Positions 37,002 through 45,550 of a DNA stretch of 64,000 nt are shown piece after piece. The position numbers and the translations under genes were made by a program. Position 1 is the stretch's first letter, and each line of letters opens with the position of its first letter. Source of the stretch: Ktedonobacteria bacterium brp13 (lineage in GTDB: Bacteria > Chloroflexota > Ktedonobacteria > Ktedonobacterales > Ktedonobacteraceae); assembly GCA_015099395.1 (NCBI GenBank), contig AP024096.1, positions 8,721,485 to 8,785,484 of the forward strand, given 5' to 3'. Below the pieces are notes generated by a model. The model did no database searches. It had not been told where the DNA came from and worked only from the letters and a program-made list of their open reading frames with translations.

Positions 37002-38047
37002 CGGTAATCCTCCCCTAAAATGTTCTCAATGCAGATCTCAAAACTGGTCAGACTGCGCGTCACTGCTTCAGTCAATTCCACTCCACTCAGATGAATATAG
37101 CGCATCGTCGTTTGGATGGATACATGACCAGCATAGGTGGCTATTTGATGGAGATCCATGTGTGACCTGGCAAGGTGCGTAAGTCGAAGATGCCGGAGAG
37201 TGTGGGTGGTGAAACGAGGAAGATCGGTTTGTTGAGAAAGCCTCTCAATAACCTTCGACCACATGATAAGTGAAAGCGGAGAACCAGGGTTTCTACGTGA
37301 CTCAGATAAAAAAAGCGGCCCTCTTTTGCTTGAAAGGGTATGCCGATGGCGTAGATAGGCTTCGAGTAAACGGCTTGTGACTGTTTTCCCGTACCCTACG
37401 ACGCGTTCACGCCTGTTTTTTGCATGCTCTGCACGAATCCTCACTTGTCGGTAAGCTACATCAATATCGCTTATCTCCAACGTCACGAGTTCTTCTCGCC
37501 GGAGAGCACCATCATATGCTAGTAAGAGCATCACTTGATTCCGTAGTGAAGTATCCTTGAGTGCTTTGAGCAAACTCTGCCACTCTGAATCTGAGGGTAT
37601 CCAGGGGAGCGTCTCATAACGTGGCAATAATCCCCGATCCCGCATTCCACCAAAGCCTTTGCCGCGTACATAATGGCCGCGCCCGACAGGGTTATCTGGG
37701 CGGAGTTGTTGCTCAACAAGAGAATCACAAAACAAGCGCAGGACGGTGATACGCTGCTGCATGGTAGAGTTGGATAATCCTTGTCCATTCTCGATAGAGA
37801 GAATATTTGCGCCTTTAGGATTGGGTCGCGTTGCCAGATCATGAACATAGAGGGCAACTTGCTCGCGAGTAAGCCTCTCTGGTTCGATCTGCGATTTTTC
37901 GCAAAACGCGAGGAAATCATTGAGTGCACGACCATATGCGTCGATGGTTTTTGGTGCAAGTTGAAGGTGAGCTTGAAGTTGCAACCAGGTTCTTGGCCTG
38001 TCTAAAGAAGCTACAAGTGGGTACAATTCCCAACGTACCTCATCCAT
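36998..38047 (-). CDS. tnpA: Tn554-type transposition protein TnpA (tyrosine recombinase)
   Basis: 349 residues, start ATG 38047 behind GGAGGAATAT. The N-terminal core-binding domain (LQLAPKTIDAYGRALNDFLAF) is followed by the catalytic domain: GALRREEL (Arg183), HTLRHLRLTHLA (His282, Arg285), YAGHVSIQTTMRYIH (His308, Tyr317). It is complete and close in size to Tn554 TnpA (361). It is the first gene of the tnpA-tnpB operon. An inverted repeat around CATATG (38067-38096) sits just upstream and could be an end or regulator site. Confidence 0.85.
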   Translation of the reverse strand: MDEVRWELYPLVASLDRPRTWLQLQAHLQLAPKTIDAYGRALNDFLAFCEKSQIEPERLTREQVALYVHDLATRPNPKGANILSIENGQGLSNSTMQQRITVLRLFCDSLVEQQLRPDNPVGRGHYVRGKGFGGMRDRGLLPRYETLPWIPSDSEWQSLLKALKDTSLRNQVMLLLAYDGALRREELVTLEISDIDVAYRQVRIRAEHAKNRRERVVGYGKTVTSRLLEAYLRHRHTLSSKRGPLFLSESRRNPGSPLSLIMWSKVIERLSQQTDLPRFTTHTLRHLRLTHLARSHMDLHQIATYAGHVSIQTTMRYIHLSGVELTEAVTRSLTSFEICIENILGEDYR

Positions 38048-38249
38048 ATATTCCTCCCATATGTTAGATGATACTCAACGTGACCATCATATGGAAGAAA
38101 TTTCGCAACTCTTTAGGATGGAAGTACCTTTAAAGACGCTTGCTTTCTCTCCATGAAGTACGTTGATTATACCTAACATACATCTCTGCCCGGTATCGTG
38201 CCTTTTGTTTACAGTACATTGGTCGCCCTGTTGATCACTTTCCTTGTAG

Positions 38250-38275
38250 CCTCTATCCACTGTATGGGATAGAGG
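38250..38275. repeat. 9-bp hairpin upstream of the small Cys-containing ORF
   Basis: CCTCTATCC (38250-38258) pairs with GGATAGAGG (38267-38275). It stands 8 bp before the TTG start at 38284 and might modulate its translation. The rest of the 38048-38283 gap has no gene. Confidence 0.35.
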
Positions 38276-38283
38276 CCCCTGGA

Positions 38284-38529
38284 TTGACGCCCCCACCGTC
38301 CGTCCGGGCTTCCGCTCCTCCACTTTCCAGTTGCATAAACAAGTGTGTGCCAAGCACGTGCAAAGGGGATGGCGGTGGCTGTGGCCCTGATACTGATGAT
38401 CGAACCCCAGAAAAAATCCAAGAAAGGATTAAAGGAGCGACGTCGGAGTTCATAGATGCCTATGCATTAGTCTTTGGTTCTAAGCCTGATCAGGCCATCT
38501 GGAATCAAATTCCGGACCGATTGCTCTAA
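38284..38529 (+). CDS. Small Cys/Gly-containing protein of unknown function
   Basis: 81 codons from a TTG; no better start is present and the ribosome-binding site is weak. It has four cysteines in the first half (CINKC, STCKGDGGGCG), with Cys-x3-Cys-x4-Cys-x6-Cys spacing. The second half is helical (TPEKIQERIKGATSEFIDAY) and ends SKPDQAIWNQIPDRLL. A perfect intrinsic terminator 15 bp after the stop supports transcription in this direction. It may be a precursor peptide, a metal-binding protein, or the tail of a lost gene; I cannot decide. Confidence 0.45.
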   Translation: MTPPPSVRASAPPLSSCINKCVPSTCKGDGGGCGPDTDDRTPEKIQERIKGATSEFIDAYALVFGSKPDQAIWNQIPDRLL

Positions 38530-38544
38530 GCCATTCTAGGTTGG

Positions 38545-38582
38545 GGGCATGGAGTAGTAATATCTACTCCATGCCCTTTTTT
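38545..38582 (+). terminator. Intrinsic terminator
   Basis: GGGCATGGAGTAG (38545-38557) and CTACTCCATGCCC (38564-38576) form a perfect 13-bp stem with a 6-nt loop, followed by six T. It ends transcripts of the 38284-38529 ORF and lies 16 bp before the acetyltransferase start, so that gene needs its own promoter or read-through. Confidence 0.85.
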
Positions 38583-38597
38583 GATGAAAGGAAACCA

Positions 38598-39092
38598 ATG
38601 AATATTCGCACCATTCGGGAGACTGATGCGGAAGCTTTTCTTCATCTGAGAAGACAAATTGCGAGTGAGACATCATTCATGCTCCATGATGCAGATGAGA
38701 TCAAGACAGTAAGCCAAGAGCAAATCCAGCGCTTCTTTCTCGCTGGAAGAAGGCACCTTTTACTTGTTGTTGAAGAGAATACGCAGCTCGTTGGATATCT
38801 CATGGGTATGCGAGGACACGTACGCAAAAATAGCCATGTTCTGACACTGGCAGTGGGTATCCTCCAATCATTTACACGGCAGATGTTAGGAACACAACTT
38901 TTCATCACCATGGAACAATGGGCACGCCAGAATGCCATTACCCGGCTAGAACTACAAGTTCATACCAATAACACACATGCAATAGCGCTCTACTCCAAAC
39001 AAGGATTTTGTGTAGAGGGGACAATGAGGCATGCCCATATGATCAATAGTAAATATTGCGACGAGTACATGATGGCAAAAATTTTAGAATGA
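38598..39092 (+). CDS. GNAT-family N-acetyltransferase
   Basis: 164 residues from ATG 38598 (GAAAGGA 38585-38591). The sequence starts MNIRTIRETDAEAFLHLRRQ. It has the acetyl-CoA-binding region LAVGILQSFTRQMLGTQLF (diverged Q/RxxGxG/A loop: the usual RGxG reads RQMLGT) and the C-terminal LYSKQGFCVEGTMRHAHMI, typical of RimJ/RimL-like enzymes. Acceptor is unknown. The altered acetyl-CoA loop is worth noting, but the fold looks complete. Confidence 0.8.
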   Translation: MNIRTIRETDAEAFLHLRRQIASETSFMLHDADEIKTVSQEQIQRFFLAGRRHLLLVVEENTQLVGYLMGMRGHVRKNSHVLTLAVGILQSFTRQMLGTQLFITMEQWARQNAITRLELQVHTNNTHAIALYSKQGFCVEGTMRHAHMINSKYCDEYMMAKILE

Positions 39093-39167
39093 GGAACATG
39101 CTGGATCAGGCGCTCGAAGATGCGCTCCTAACAGTTCAAGTTTCTTATAGCTGGAGCACAAACGATC

Positions 39168-39740
39168 ATGCGGAAAAGTTGGGATCACTTTTATCAACTG
39201 ACGAAAGACAATCCTCCTTCAATAGGTCTGGTTAAGACCGTCTCGCTCTTAGGTCATGCAGGTGATGCCTTAGATTTTGGTTGTGGTGCTGGTCGTGATA
39301 CGCGCTATCTGCTAGCGCAGGGTTTCCACGTGACAGCAGTTGATCAAGAGGCTGTTTCATTGGCTCTGCTGACACAACTACAGACCGAGCGTCTGTGCTT
39401 CGTGCAATCCACTTTTGAGGATTTCCCTTTCGCACATTACGATCTCGTCAACGCTCATTTCACTCTCCCTTTCATTAGGAAGGAGCTGTTCTCAGCCGTA
39501 TTTACTAGGCTCAAAACATCGCTCAAACCGTGTGGAATCTTTGTTGGGCAGTTCTTTGGTGTCCATGATACCTGGAATGTGAGTGCCAACCACATGACGT
39601 TTTTTACCCGTGAGCAGGCTCTCGATGAGCTTAAGGGGCTGGACATTGCAACCTTCGATGAAGAGGAGGTTGACGGCATCACGGCTGATGGCACTACGAA
39701 ACACTGGCATGTCTATCACATCATTGCATACAATCTCTAA
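39168..39740 (+). CDS. Class I SAM-dependent methyltransferase (TehB-like)
   Basis: 190 residues. Motif I is ALDFGCGAGRDTRYLLAQG (residues 34-52), followed by VTAVDQEAVSL with the acidic ribose-binding end of strand 2. YDLVNAHFTLPF matches motif IV, and SLKPCGIFVGQFFG the post-II loop. It is similar in plan to TehB/tellurite-resistance and small-molecule methyltransferases. It follows the acetyltransferase by 75 bp on the same strand and may be cotranscribed with it. Confidence 0.8.
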   Translation: MRKSWDHFYQLTKDNPPSIGLVKTVSLLGHAGDALDFGCGAGRDTRYLLAQGFHVTAVDQEAVSLALLTQLQTERLCFVQSTFEDFPFAHYDLVNAHFTLPFIRKELFSAVFTRLKTSLKPCGIFVGQFFGVHDTWNVSANHMTFFTREQALDELKGLDIATFDEEEVDGITADGTTKHWHVYHIIAYNL

Positions 39741-39924
39741 CGAGGTTCGGATCAACCTCTTGTATAAAGCCTGATTCTTTTGACAAACATTCTTAGAAAA
39801 GGTTAGAAGAGTGGTGTTTTTGGAAGGGAAAAAGGTCACCTGAATGCGATGACGGTTTGGAGTGAGGCATAGACTGGAAGGAGAGATACCAATTGCTCCT
39901 GAACTCGTACGCTATCTGGGTGAG

Positions 39925-39966
39925 GGTCTGCGTAGAATACAAGCAGTTCTACGCAGACCTTTTTTT
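39925..39966. terminator. Intrinsic terminator
   Basis: GGTCTGCGTAGAA (39925-39937) and TTCTACGCAGACC (39947-39959) make a perfect 13-bp stem with a 9-nt loop, followed by seven T. It closes the acetyltransferase-methyltransferase unit, 185 bp after its stop. Confidence 0.8.
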
Positions 39967-39968
39967 GT

Positions 39969-40017
39969 TGTCTGAAGGTTGTCTGATGGGTGTCTGAAGC
40001 GTTTAAGGCTGTCTGAA
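39969..40017 (+). repeat. Four TGTCTGA direct repeats (iteron-like)
   Basis: TGTCTGA starts at 39969, 39980, 39991 and 40010. The first three are spaced exactly 11 bp, close to one helical turn. They lie about 300 bp upstream of a helix-turn-helix gene, so they are candidate operator sites. The element is short and could be chance in low-complexity sequence. Confidence 0.4.
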
Positions 40018-40080
40018 ACGTTTGTCCTTGTCGTGCCTGTTGAGCGAGGAGCATGGGTCGCATGGGTAGCATGGAGAGTG

Positions 40081-40108
40081 TGGGTGGTGTGGGTGGTGTG
40101 GGTGGTGG
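40081..40108 (+). repeat. Triple TGGGTGGTG tandem repeat
   Basis: Three 9-bp units give a G-rich strand able in principle to form a quadruplex, followed by the palindrome TCGTACGA (40110-40117). It lies between the TGTCTGA repeats and the 40309 gene. The gap 39741-40308 otherwise has no supported gene. Confidence 0.45.
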
Positions 40109-40308
40109 TATCGTACGACGGTACCAAAGGGAGGTGATGGAGCGTGATGGGAATACTGGGAAAAGAAAGGGTCGAGAGCACCCAGGAGAGCCGCGAGCGA
40201 CCGTGGCGTGCGTGGTTCCGTGCGTGGTGCTCGCGACTCTCGTGTTGCGGAGTGCTGGGCGTCTGGGCGCATAGAGAGAGCAGAGAGAAGGAAGGAGAGA
40301 GGGATGGC

Positions 40309-40980
40309 ATGACACCGAAGCATCAACAGGTGATCGATGCAACCATGCTGCTGGTATGGAGGCGATCGCTCGTCTTGAGTCACGCGTTGCGCACTCAGAG
40401 CGATCAGCAGCAAGCAGATGAGGAGTCTGTCCAGAGTGCTCAGGGTACCCAGAGTGCTCTGGACACGGACGAAGCGCACGCCGCGCTCATCGAACGGCTG
40501 CGGGCCAGTGTGCTGGGGCAGCGTTTGCGTCGGATTGCCGAATACGTTGAGGGGTATCCCGCGGAGATTGAACCGACGCGGACGCAGGACAAATGGAGTC
40601 CCGTGAGAGAAGAACACGTCCAGGGAGGCATGCGCCGAGAAGTGTATCAGGTGTGTGAGGTTGTGTATGGGGAGGTGCGAGAGAAAGGGAAGCGGTGGAG
40701 ATATCCGAAGCACTGTCAGCATACGGAGTTGGGGAAGCTGTTGCATGCGGCGTTGTTGCAGTTTTATCGCGAGTACCTGCCAGCGAAGCAGTTGGTGAGT
40801 GTGGCTGCGGCAGCCAAGGAGATTGGGATTGCGCGGCAGACGCTGCATGAATGGATGGCGAAGGGACGGGTGAAGTGGATCTACGAGGAAGGTCGGGATA
40901 TCATCTGGTTGGATTGTGAAGACGTCGACCGGTTGTGGCATATGAAGCTCGGATTGCGATCAGATGGGCCGAAGGGGTGA
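40309..40980 (+). CDS. Helix-turn-helix DNA-binding protein (MerR/excisionase-like C terminus)
   Basis: 223 residues from ATG 40309, preceded by AAGGAGAGAGG; the frame is open from 40144, but the upstream codons look non-genuine. The C-terminal 75 residues form a winged helix-turn-helix (LVSVAAAAKEIGIARQTLHEWMAKG, then RDIIWLDCEDVDRLW). The N-terminal half is charged and Gln-rich with a helical stretch (LIERLRASVLGQRLRRIAEY). It resembles other IS- or phage-associated excisionase-like regulators. The TGTCTGA repeats upstream could be its operator. Confidence 0.6.
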   Translation: MTPKHQQVIDATMLLVWRRSLVLSHALRTQSDQQQADEESVQSAQGTQSALDTDEAHAALIERLRASVLGQRLRRIAEYVEGYPAEIEPTRTQDKWSPVREEHVQGGMRREVYQVCEVVYGEVREKGKRWRYPKHCQHTELGKLLHAALLQFYREYLPAKQLVSVAAAAKEIGIARQTLHEWMAKGRVKWIYEEGRDIIWLDCEDVDRLWHMKLGLRSDGPKG

Positions 40981-41079
40981 AGGGGAAGCGACGGCGAGCG
41001 CGAGAATGCTGTCCCTGACGTGTGGGAGACGGTGTTGGAACCTGTCAGAGACAGCCAGTGCTGTCTGTCTGTGTCTGTG

Positions 41080-41917
41080 GGTTGTGTTGCAAAAAATGAG
41101 AAGGAAAAAGATGTGTATGGAATCTTTCTGCCTGTTCAGTTTAGGCGGCCATTCCAAAGAGCTTGTTGACCAATGCAATCTGGCTTCGAATGTCTCCTTT
41201 TTTTACTCCTTGCAGTTGCCCTTTTCTCATCATGTTCATTGCCTCAAATCCCTGCAAAGTTCTCCATGCTGTCTCAAATGAGAAAAAGCCCATTCCTGGT
41301 TTCGTCAACCGTTTGATAAAACGATGATTTTGTTCGACAATATTATTGAGGTATTTTACTTGCCGTAATTCACAGTTTTTGGGGATCTTTCCTGCTGCTT
41401 TGAGGTCGTTGAATGCTTTGGGATACGCTGCGTTTTTGTCTACATTGATGACCCGCGGCTCGCTCGTATGAGAGGCGGCAAGCATCTTGAGAAAGAAGCA
41501 CTTGGCAGCTTCAGCATTTCTGGTTGGGCTGAACCAGAATTCGAGCGTGTTTCCCTGCGAATCGACCGCTCGATAGAGATACACCCATTCTTTTTTCACT
41601 TTGATATATGTCTCATCAACGCGCCAGGAATCGGTCGTGGGTTTCAAATGAGGACGGCATCGTTTTTCCAGTTCAGGAGCATACTGCTGGACCCAACGGC
41701 AAATCGTGCTATGATCGACATGCAGTCCCCGTTCCAACATGATTTCTTCGAGATCTCTGTAACTGAGCGCATAGCGCAGATACCAGCGTACGCACAGAAG
41801 GATGATGTCAGCCTGAAAATGACGCCATTTGAACGGATTCTGCTCGGTCATGTCTGATCCTCTTTGGTACTTTTTCTCTCAACTTTAGCAGATCCGTTTA
41901 ATTCTTGCAACACAACC
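41080..41917 (-). mobile_element. IS6-family insertion sequence
   Basis: Terminal inverted repeats GGTTGTGTTGCAA (41080-41092 and the reverse complement 41905-41917) enclose one transposase gene. Length 838 bp is typical for IS6/IS26 relatives. The 8-bp flanks (TGTCTGTG, GCCAAGGG) differ, so no target duplication is left, as after cointegrate resolution. Confidence 0.85.
41141..41851 (-). CDS. IS6-family transposase
   Basis: 236 residues. The family start FKWRHFQADIILLCVRWYLRY is followed by a helix-turn-helix (VDHSTICRWVQQYAPEL) and the DDE triad: WRVDETYIKV (Asp79), VINVDKNAAYP (Asp138), NNIVEQNHRFIK (Glu173). It looks full length and intact, and fills the 41080-41917 element. It mobilises the element by replicative transposition. 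Confidence 0.9.
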   Translation of the reverse strand: MTEQNPFKWRHFQADIILLCVRWYLRYALSYRDLEEIMLERGLHVDHSTICRWVQQYAPELEKRCRPHLKPTTDSWRVDETYIKVKKEWVYLYRAVDSQGNTLEFWFSPTRNAEAAKCFFLKMLAASHTSEPRVINVDKNAAYPKAFNDLKAAGKIPKNCELRQVKYLNNIVEQNHRFIKRLTKPGMGFFSFETAWRTLQGFEAMNMMRKGQLQGVKKGDIRSQIALVNKLFGMAA

Positions 41918-42128
41918 GCCAAGGGATCCCGATTGCGCTTCAGATCGGGCAGAAACGTCTACCTACCGTCATTCATCCGCCATGATACTGCTCTCTCCTA
42001 TCACGATTTTTATACATGCTACATCCCTGTTTGCTGTTTTTGTTGTTTTCCCAGGGATTTTGTTCTATACTACAGATACATCGAGAGAAATGGATGGCTC
42101 CATTGCAATGAAAACACACGAACCTGCC

Positions 42129-42470
42129 TGTAAATGTTGGAATTCTGTGGCTCATGCCCACTCTTGGTGCATATAGGTTGCTTGCTCCTCAAGAGGGGAG
42201 GAAGACGTGGGAAAGCTTTTTGCCGAAACCGCCTGAGAGGCTTCTCCTGGAAAAAACTTCTCGGTACAAACCATGCACCACAGTAGGCAAGCAGACAATA
42301 TGCACCAAGAGTGATACTGGTGGCGAATACTGCAAGTTGCATAACATGAAGAGAAAAGATCGTTCATTCTCTCGCTCAATTGGGCCTTCAAATCGTTCCA
42401 ATTTGGATACTTTATGGTATTCGCCACCAGTATCAAGAGTGGGCATGAGCCACAGAATTCCAACATTTAC
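42129..42470. repeat. Compound hairpin repeat (MITE-like)
   Basis: Outer arms of 38 bp (42129-42166 and 42433-42470) are perfect reverse complements around TGGAATTCTGTGGCTCATGC. Inside are two further hairpins: CTCTTGGTGCATAT (42161-42174) with ATATGCACCAAGAG (42298-42311), and GATACTGGTGGCGAATAC (42313-42330) with its complement (42416-42433). No gene lies in it, and it resembles nested miniature elements. Confidence 0.65.
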
Positions 42471-42607
42471 AAAAAAAGACTCATCAGAGAAGTAAGCAAG
42501 ATTTTGGAATTGCCCCGGATACTTTACAGGAAGGCTTGTATTATTTGTATTGACAAATAATGCTTTAGTATTGATGTGCTTTTTGGTCATCTGAAAGTCA
42601 GGTAAAC

Positions 42608-45487
42608 ATGGACGTGCCAAAGTGCCAGTCTTGCCACAAGCCCAACCCTCAAGCCACAAGTATTTGTAATGCGTGTCTGGCAAAGCAAAAAGAGCAGGAG
42701 ACGCCTCTCCACGAGTTCTTTCTGAAGCAACAGCATCCGAGACGCCGCTTCATAGGAATCATGGCCGGGGTTCTGACGGGTCTACTCGCCGCGCCCTGGC
42801 GTTTTTTTCATACGAATGCCGCGCCAGCTTTAAGCGCTCCCTCTGCTCCGTTGCGCCTGGACTTCGAGTCAGGCGATTTATCTTTCTGGAATGCTGAAGG
42901 GGCGGCCTTTTTGAATCAACCAATACGCGGGCATAAATTTACCACCAGCCAGGTCAGGCCCGGCCTGATTACGGTAGGCGGTGATTATTGGGATGGCCCT
43001 CATCCCGTAGGTCACAAGGGCGACTACTGGATCAGCACCGAGAATCACCTGACAGGTACATTGACTTCCGATGAATTTCTGCTTGAGCAAGATACCCCCT
43101 GGTTCAACTTTCTCATTAGTGGCAACGAGGACATGCGTGTACACGGCGTCTCATTGCTTATCAAAGCCACGCGCACCAACGCCAGAAAGTTCGCTGGAGC
43201 CTATCCGCGCGTGCGTCTGGCCGACGTAGGAGACTTCTATCAGATCTTTCAGGCAACTGGTCATGGGAATGAAATCATGCGCCGGGTTTCGTTCAATACC
43301 AGCCAGTTTGTGGGAGAGTACGGGCGTATCCGTGTCACCGACAACGCCACATCAGGCCATATCAATGTTGACGATTTCCAATTTTCCGCTGCGCCTCCGC
43401 AAACACTTCCACTTGAGGCCAGCGCGGTCGCGGTAGATGCTACTGCGCCGGTCTGGGGCTTTGCCGACCTGCACTCACACCCTATGGCGCATCTGGCCTA
43501 TGGCGGTGTGATCTTCTGGGGCAAGCCAGATGGACCCATCGATACGGCCCTGCCCTGGTGTACACCGGCACACGGCGCTGGGGGTACTGGCATCGCCGGT
43601 CAAAACGGCAACGTGCTCATGACTTTATTTGAGGAAACCGGCTATGGTTCGGGTTTAGGACACCTCGTTGGAGGCTACCCCCAGTTCGATGGATGGCCTA
43701 AGTTCACGACCACAGTTCACCAGCAAATGTACATTGACTGGATACGCCGTGCGTTCGATGGCGGGCTGCGCCTCCTGGTGGCTCATGCCGTTAATAATGA
43801 ACTGCTGGCCAGCCAATATAATGGCAACGTGCCATATGATGACGTGAGCGCGGTGGAAACGCAGATTGCGGCCATGAAGACCCTGGTAGCCAATCACTCG
43901 GACTGGATGCAAATCGCTTATTCCTCCAGCGAGGCCCGCAGCAGCATCCAGCAGAACAAGCTGGCCATTGTGCTGGGCGTGGAAGTCGATTCTATCGGGA
44001 ATTGGAAAGATCCGAGCACGCTGACGCAAAGCACGATCACGACCTATCTCAACCACCTCTATAATGATCTGGGCGTTCGGCACCTTTTCCCCATTCACCT
44101 GACAAACAATGTGTTTGGAGGCGCCGCAGTCTACAACGACTTGTTCAATGTGGATAATTTTTACTTGCACAACGACTATTTCCAGGTGCAAGACGGGAGC
44201 ACGCTGGGTTTCCAGTTCCGCCTCGAAGTTGATCCGGGACCGGCAGTTGCCATCACGCGGGTAACGATGGGCTATAACCCACCGGACTCTGAATATCAGC
44301 AGTTCAGCCAGGGCCATATGAACGCAGCCGGCCTGAATAGCCTGGGCAGCTTTTTTATTCGCAGTATGATGCACCTGGGCATGCTCATCGAGGTCGATCA
44401 CATGTCTTACAAAGCGGTCGAAGACACCTTGACGCTGGCGGAGCAATATAGTTATCCCGTGGTCTCCGGGCATTCATCCTTTCAAGATCTGACCTGGCAG
44501 TGGGAGAATGAAACCCAGAGTATCCACAAATGCTCTGGCGAACAGAACAAAACGGCGGCGCAAGTCGAGCGCATCCGCAAGCTAGGTGGGATTATCGCGC
44601 CAATCGCGAATCAGATGGACATTCGTTCGGTGGGAGATCCCATCCCGACGCTCGCAGGCAAGGTCCCGGCGGACTCCGCCGGTTCATCCAAAGCATGGGC
44701 CCAGGCCTATCTTTACGCCGTAAATAAAATGGGTGGACGTGGCGTTGGCATCGGGACGGATACCAATGGCCTCGCGAAGTACAACAGCCCGCGCTTTGGT
44801 CTCAACTCCAGCTATTACCTGAACTACGCCATCGATGGCGCGGGAGTAGACGCGGGGCGCGATCCCTTGCGTGCAGGTCAGATTGCGGCTCAGGGCAATG
44901 GCGTACAGTACGACAAACCGATTCTTGATGTGCGCCATTATCGCTTTGAAGGCGTACTTGAGGGGAACGTCTACGATGCGACAGATCGCGATATCTGGCA
45001 AGGGGTTGGACTCTATTATGCCGGACTCAATCCCTGGACAAACTCAAGTATCCCTGACATCAATGATACGGTGGCCAACTTTGCCAAAGGGTTGTTCGCG
45101 ACTAACGATGCTCAACTGGAACTTCCCACCCCCTTTAACGGCAATACTCCATGGGAACAGAGGGCCGCGTTCTTAGTGAAAACAGGCCAGACGCCGGGCA
45201 CATCAGACCCGCAGGCTGTGTATGATCTCTATCCCAAAGTGCTGGCGATCTGGAACAAGTGGCTGGCAATGCAGGGCAACAATACACCCCTGACACGTAG
45301 CTATGCCGGGCAACGCGATTTTGATATCAATCTGGATGGCGTGGCACACTACGGCATGCTCCCGGATCTGTTCCAGGATCTGAAGAATGTTGGATTGACC
45401 GCTACGGACCTGGCACCGCTTTTCAGTTCAGCGGAGGACTACATTCAGACCTGGGCGCTTTGTGAGAGCCGCAGCCTGACACTGTAG
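42608..45487 (+). CDS. Exported metal-dependent hydrolase (M19 dipeptidase/amidohydrolase-like) with zinc-ribbon N terminus
   Basis: 959 residues. A four-Cys zinc ribbon (Cys6, 9, 20, 23) lies before an RRRFIGIMAGVLTGLLAAP segment (45-63) that looks like a Tat signal or membrane anchor. About 200 residues of beta-rich sequence follow (LDFESGDLSFWN, INVDDFQFSA), likely carbohydrate- or ligand-binding. The hydrolase begins with GFADLHSHPM (near 288-297, metal-binding HxH). It continues through VLGVEVDSIGN, LFPIHLTNN, LIEVDHMSYKAVEDTL, YPVVSGHSSF and GIGTDTNGL, in the order of the M19/amidohydrolase barrel. Substrate is unknown. It leads a group with an MFS carrier and a GH3 enzyme. Confidence 0.75.
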   Translation: MDVPKCQSCHKPNPQATSICNACLAKQKEQETPLHEFFLKQQHPRRRFIGIMAGVLTGLLAAPWRFFHTNAAPALSAPSAPLRLDFESGDLSFWNAEGAAFLNQPIRGHKFTTSQVRPGLITVGGDYWDGPHPVGHKGDYWISTENHLTGTLTSDEFLLEQDTPWFNFLISGNEDMRVHGVSLLIKATRTNARKFAGAYPRVRLADVGDFYQIFQATGHGNEIMRRVSFNTSQFVGEYGRIRVTDNATSGHINVDDFQFSAAPPQTLPLEASAVAVDATAPVWGFADLHSHPMAHLAYGGVIFWGKPDGPIDTALPWCTPAHGAGGTGIAGQNGNVLMTLFEETGYGSGLGHLVGGYPQFDGWPKFTTTVHQQMYIDWIRRAFDGGLRLLVAHAVNNELLASQYNGNVPYDDVSAVETQIAAMKTLVANHSDWMQIAYSSSEARSSIQQNKLAIVLGVEVDSIGNWKDPSTLTQSTITTYLNHLYNDLGVRHLFPIHLTNNVFGGAAVYNDLFNVDNFYLHNDYFQVQDGSTLGFQFRLEVDPGPAVAITRVTMGYNPPDSEYQQFSQGHMNAAGLNSLGSFFIRSMMHLGMLIEVDHMSYKAVEDTLTLAEQYSYPVVSGHSSFQDLTWQWENETQSIHKCSGEQNKTAAQVERIRKLGGIIAPIANQMDIRSVGDPIPTLAGKVPADSAGSSKAWAQAYLYAVNKMGGRGVGIGTDTNGLAKYNSPRFGLNSSYYLNYAIDGAGVDAGRDPLRAGQIAAQGNGVQYDKPILDVRHYRFEGVLEGNVYDATDRDIWQGVGLYYAGLNPWTNSSIPDINDTVANFAKGLFATNDAQLELPTPFNGNTPWEQRAAFLVKTGQTPGTSDPQAVYDLYPKVLAIWNKWLAMQGNNTPLTRSYAGQRDFDINLDGVAHYGMLPDLFQDLKNVGLTATDLAPLFSSAEDYIQTWALCESRSLTL

Positions 45488-45526
45488 AGCAACGCGCATT
45501 GGTTGCGGAACACGACCCAAGGAGGT

Positions 45527-45550
45527 GCCAGGGGATCCTAATCCCCTGGC
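45527..45550. repeat. Hairpin after the M19-like gene
   Basis: GCCAGGGGAT and ATCCCCTGGC form a 10-bp perfect stem with a 4-nt loop, 40 bp after the stop codon. There is no T-tract, so it may stabilise the transcript end or attenuate read-through into the transporter gene. Confidence 0.45.

Noticed and set aside
39969..40108. Short CRISPR-like array
   Set aside because: The units are only 7-9 bp with no spacers of constant length and no cas genes; tandem or iteron repeats fit better.
39836..40941. Long leftward frames rich in His, Pro, Thr and Ser
   Set aside because: They are antisense to the helix-turn-helix gene and the G-rich tandem repeats; the composition is explained by the complementary strand.
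43655..44473. 272-codon leftward frame
   Set aside because: It lies antisense to the conserved hydrolase core at 42608-45487 and shows no motif of its own.
45527..45550. Intrinsic terminator after the M19-like gene
   Set aside because: The stem is perfect but is followed by CGGAGCC rather than a T-run, so it is reported only as a hairpin.
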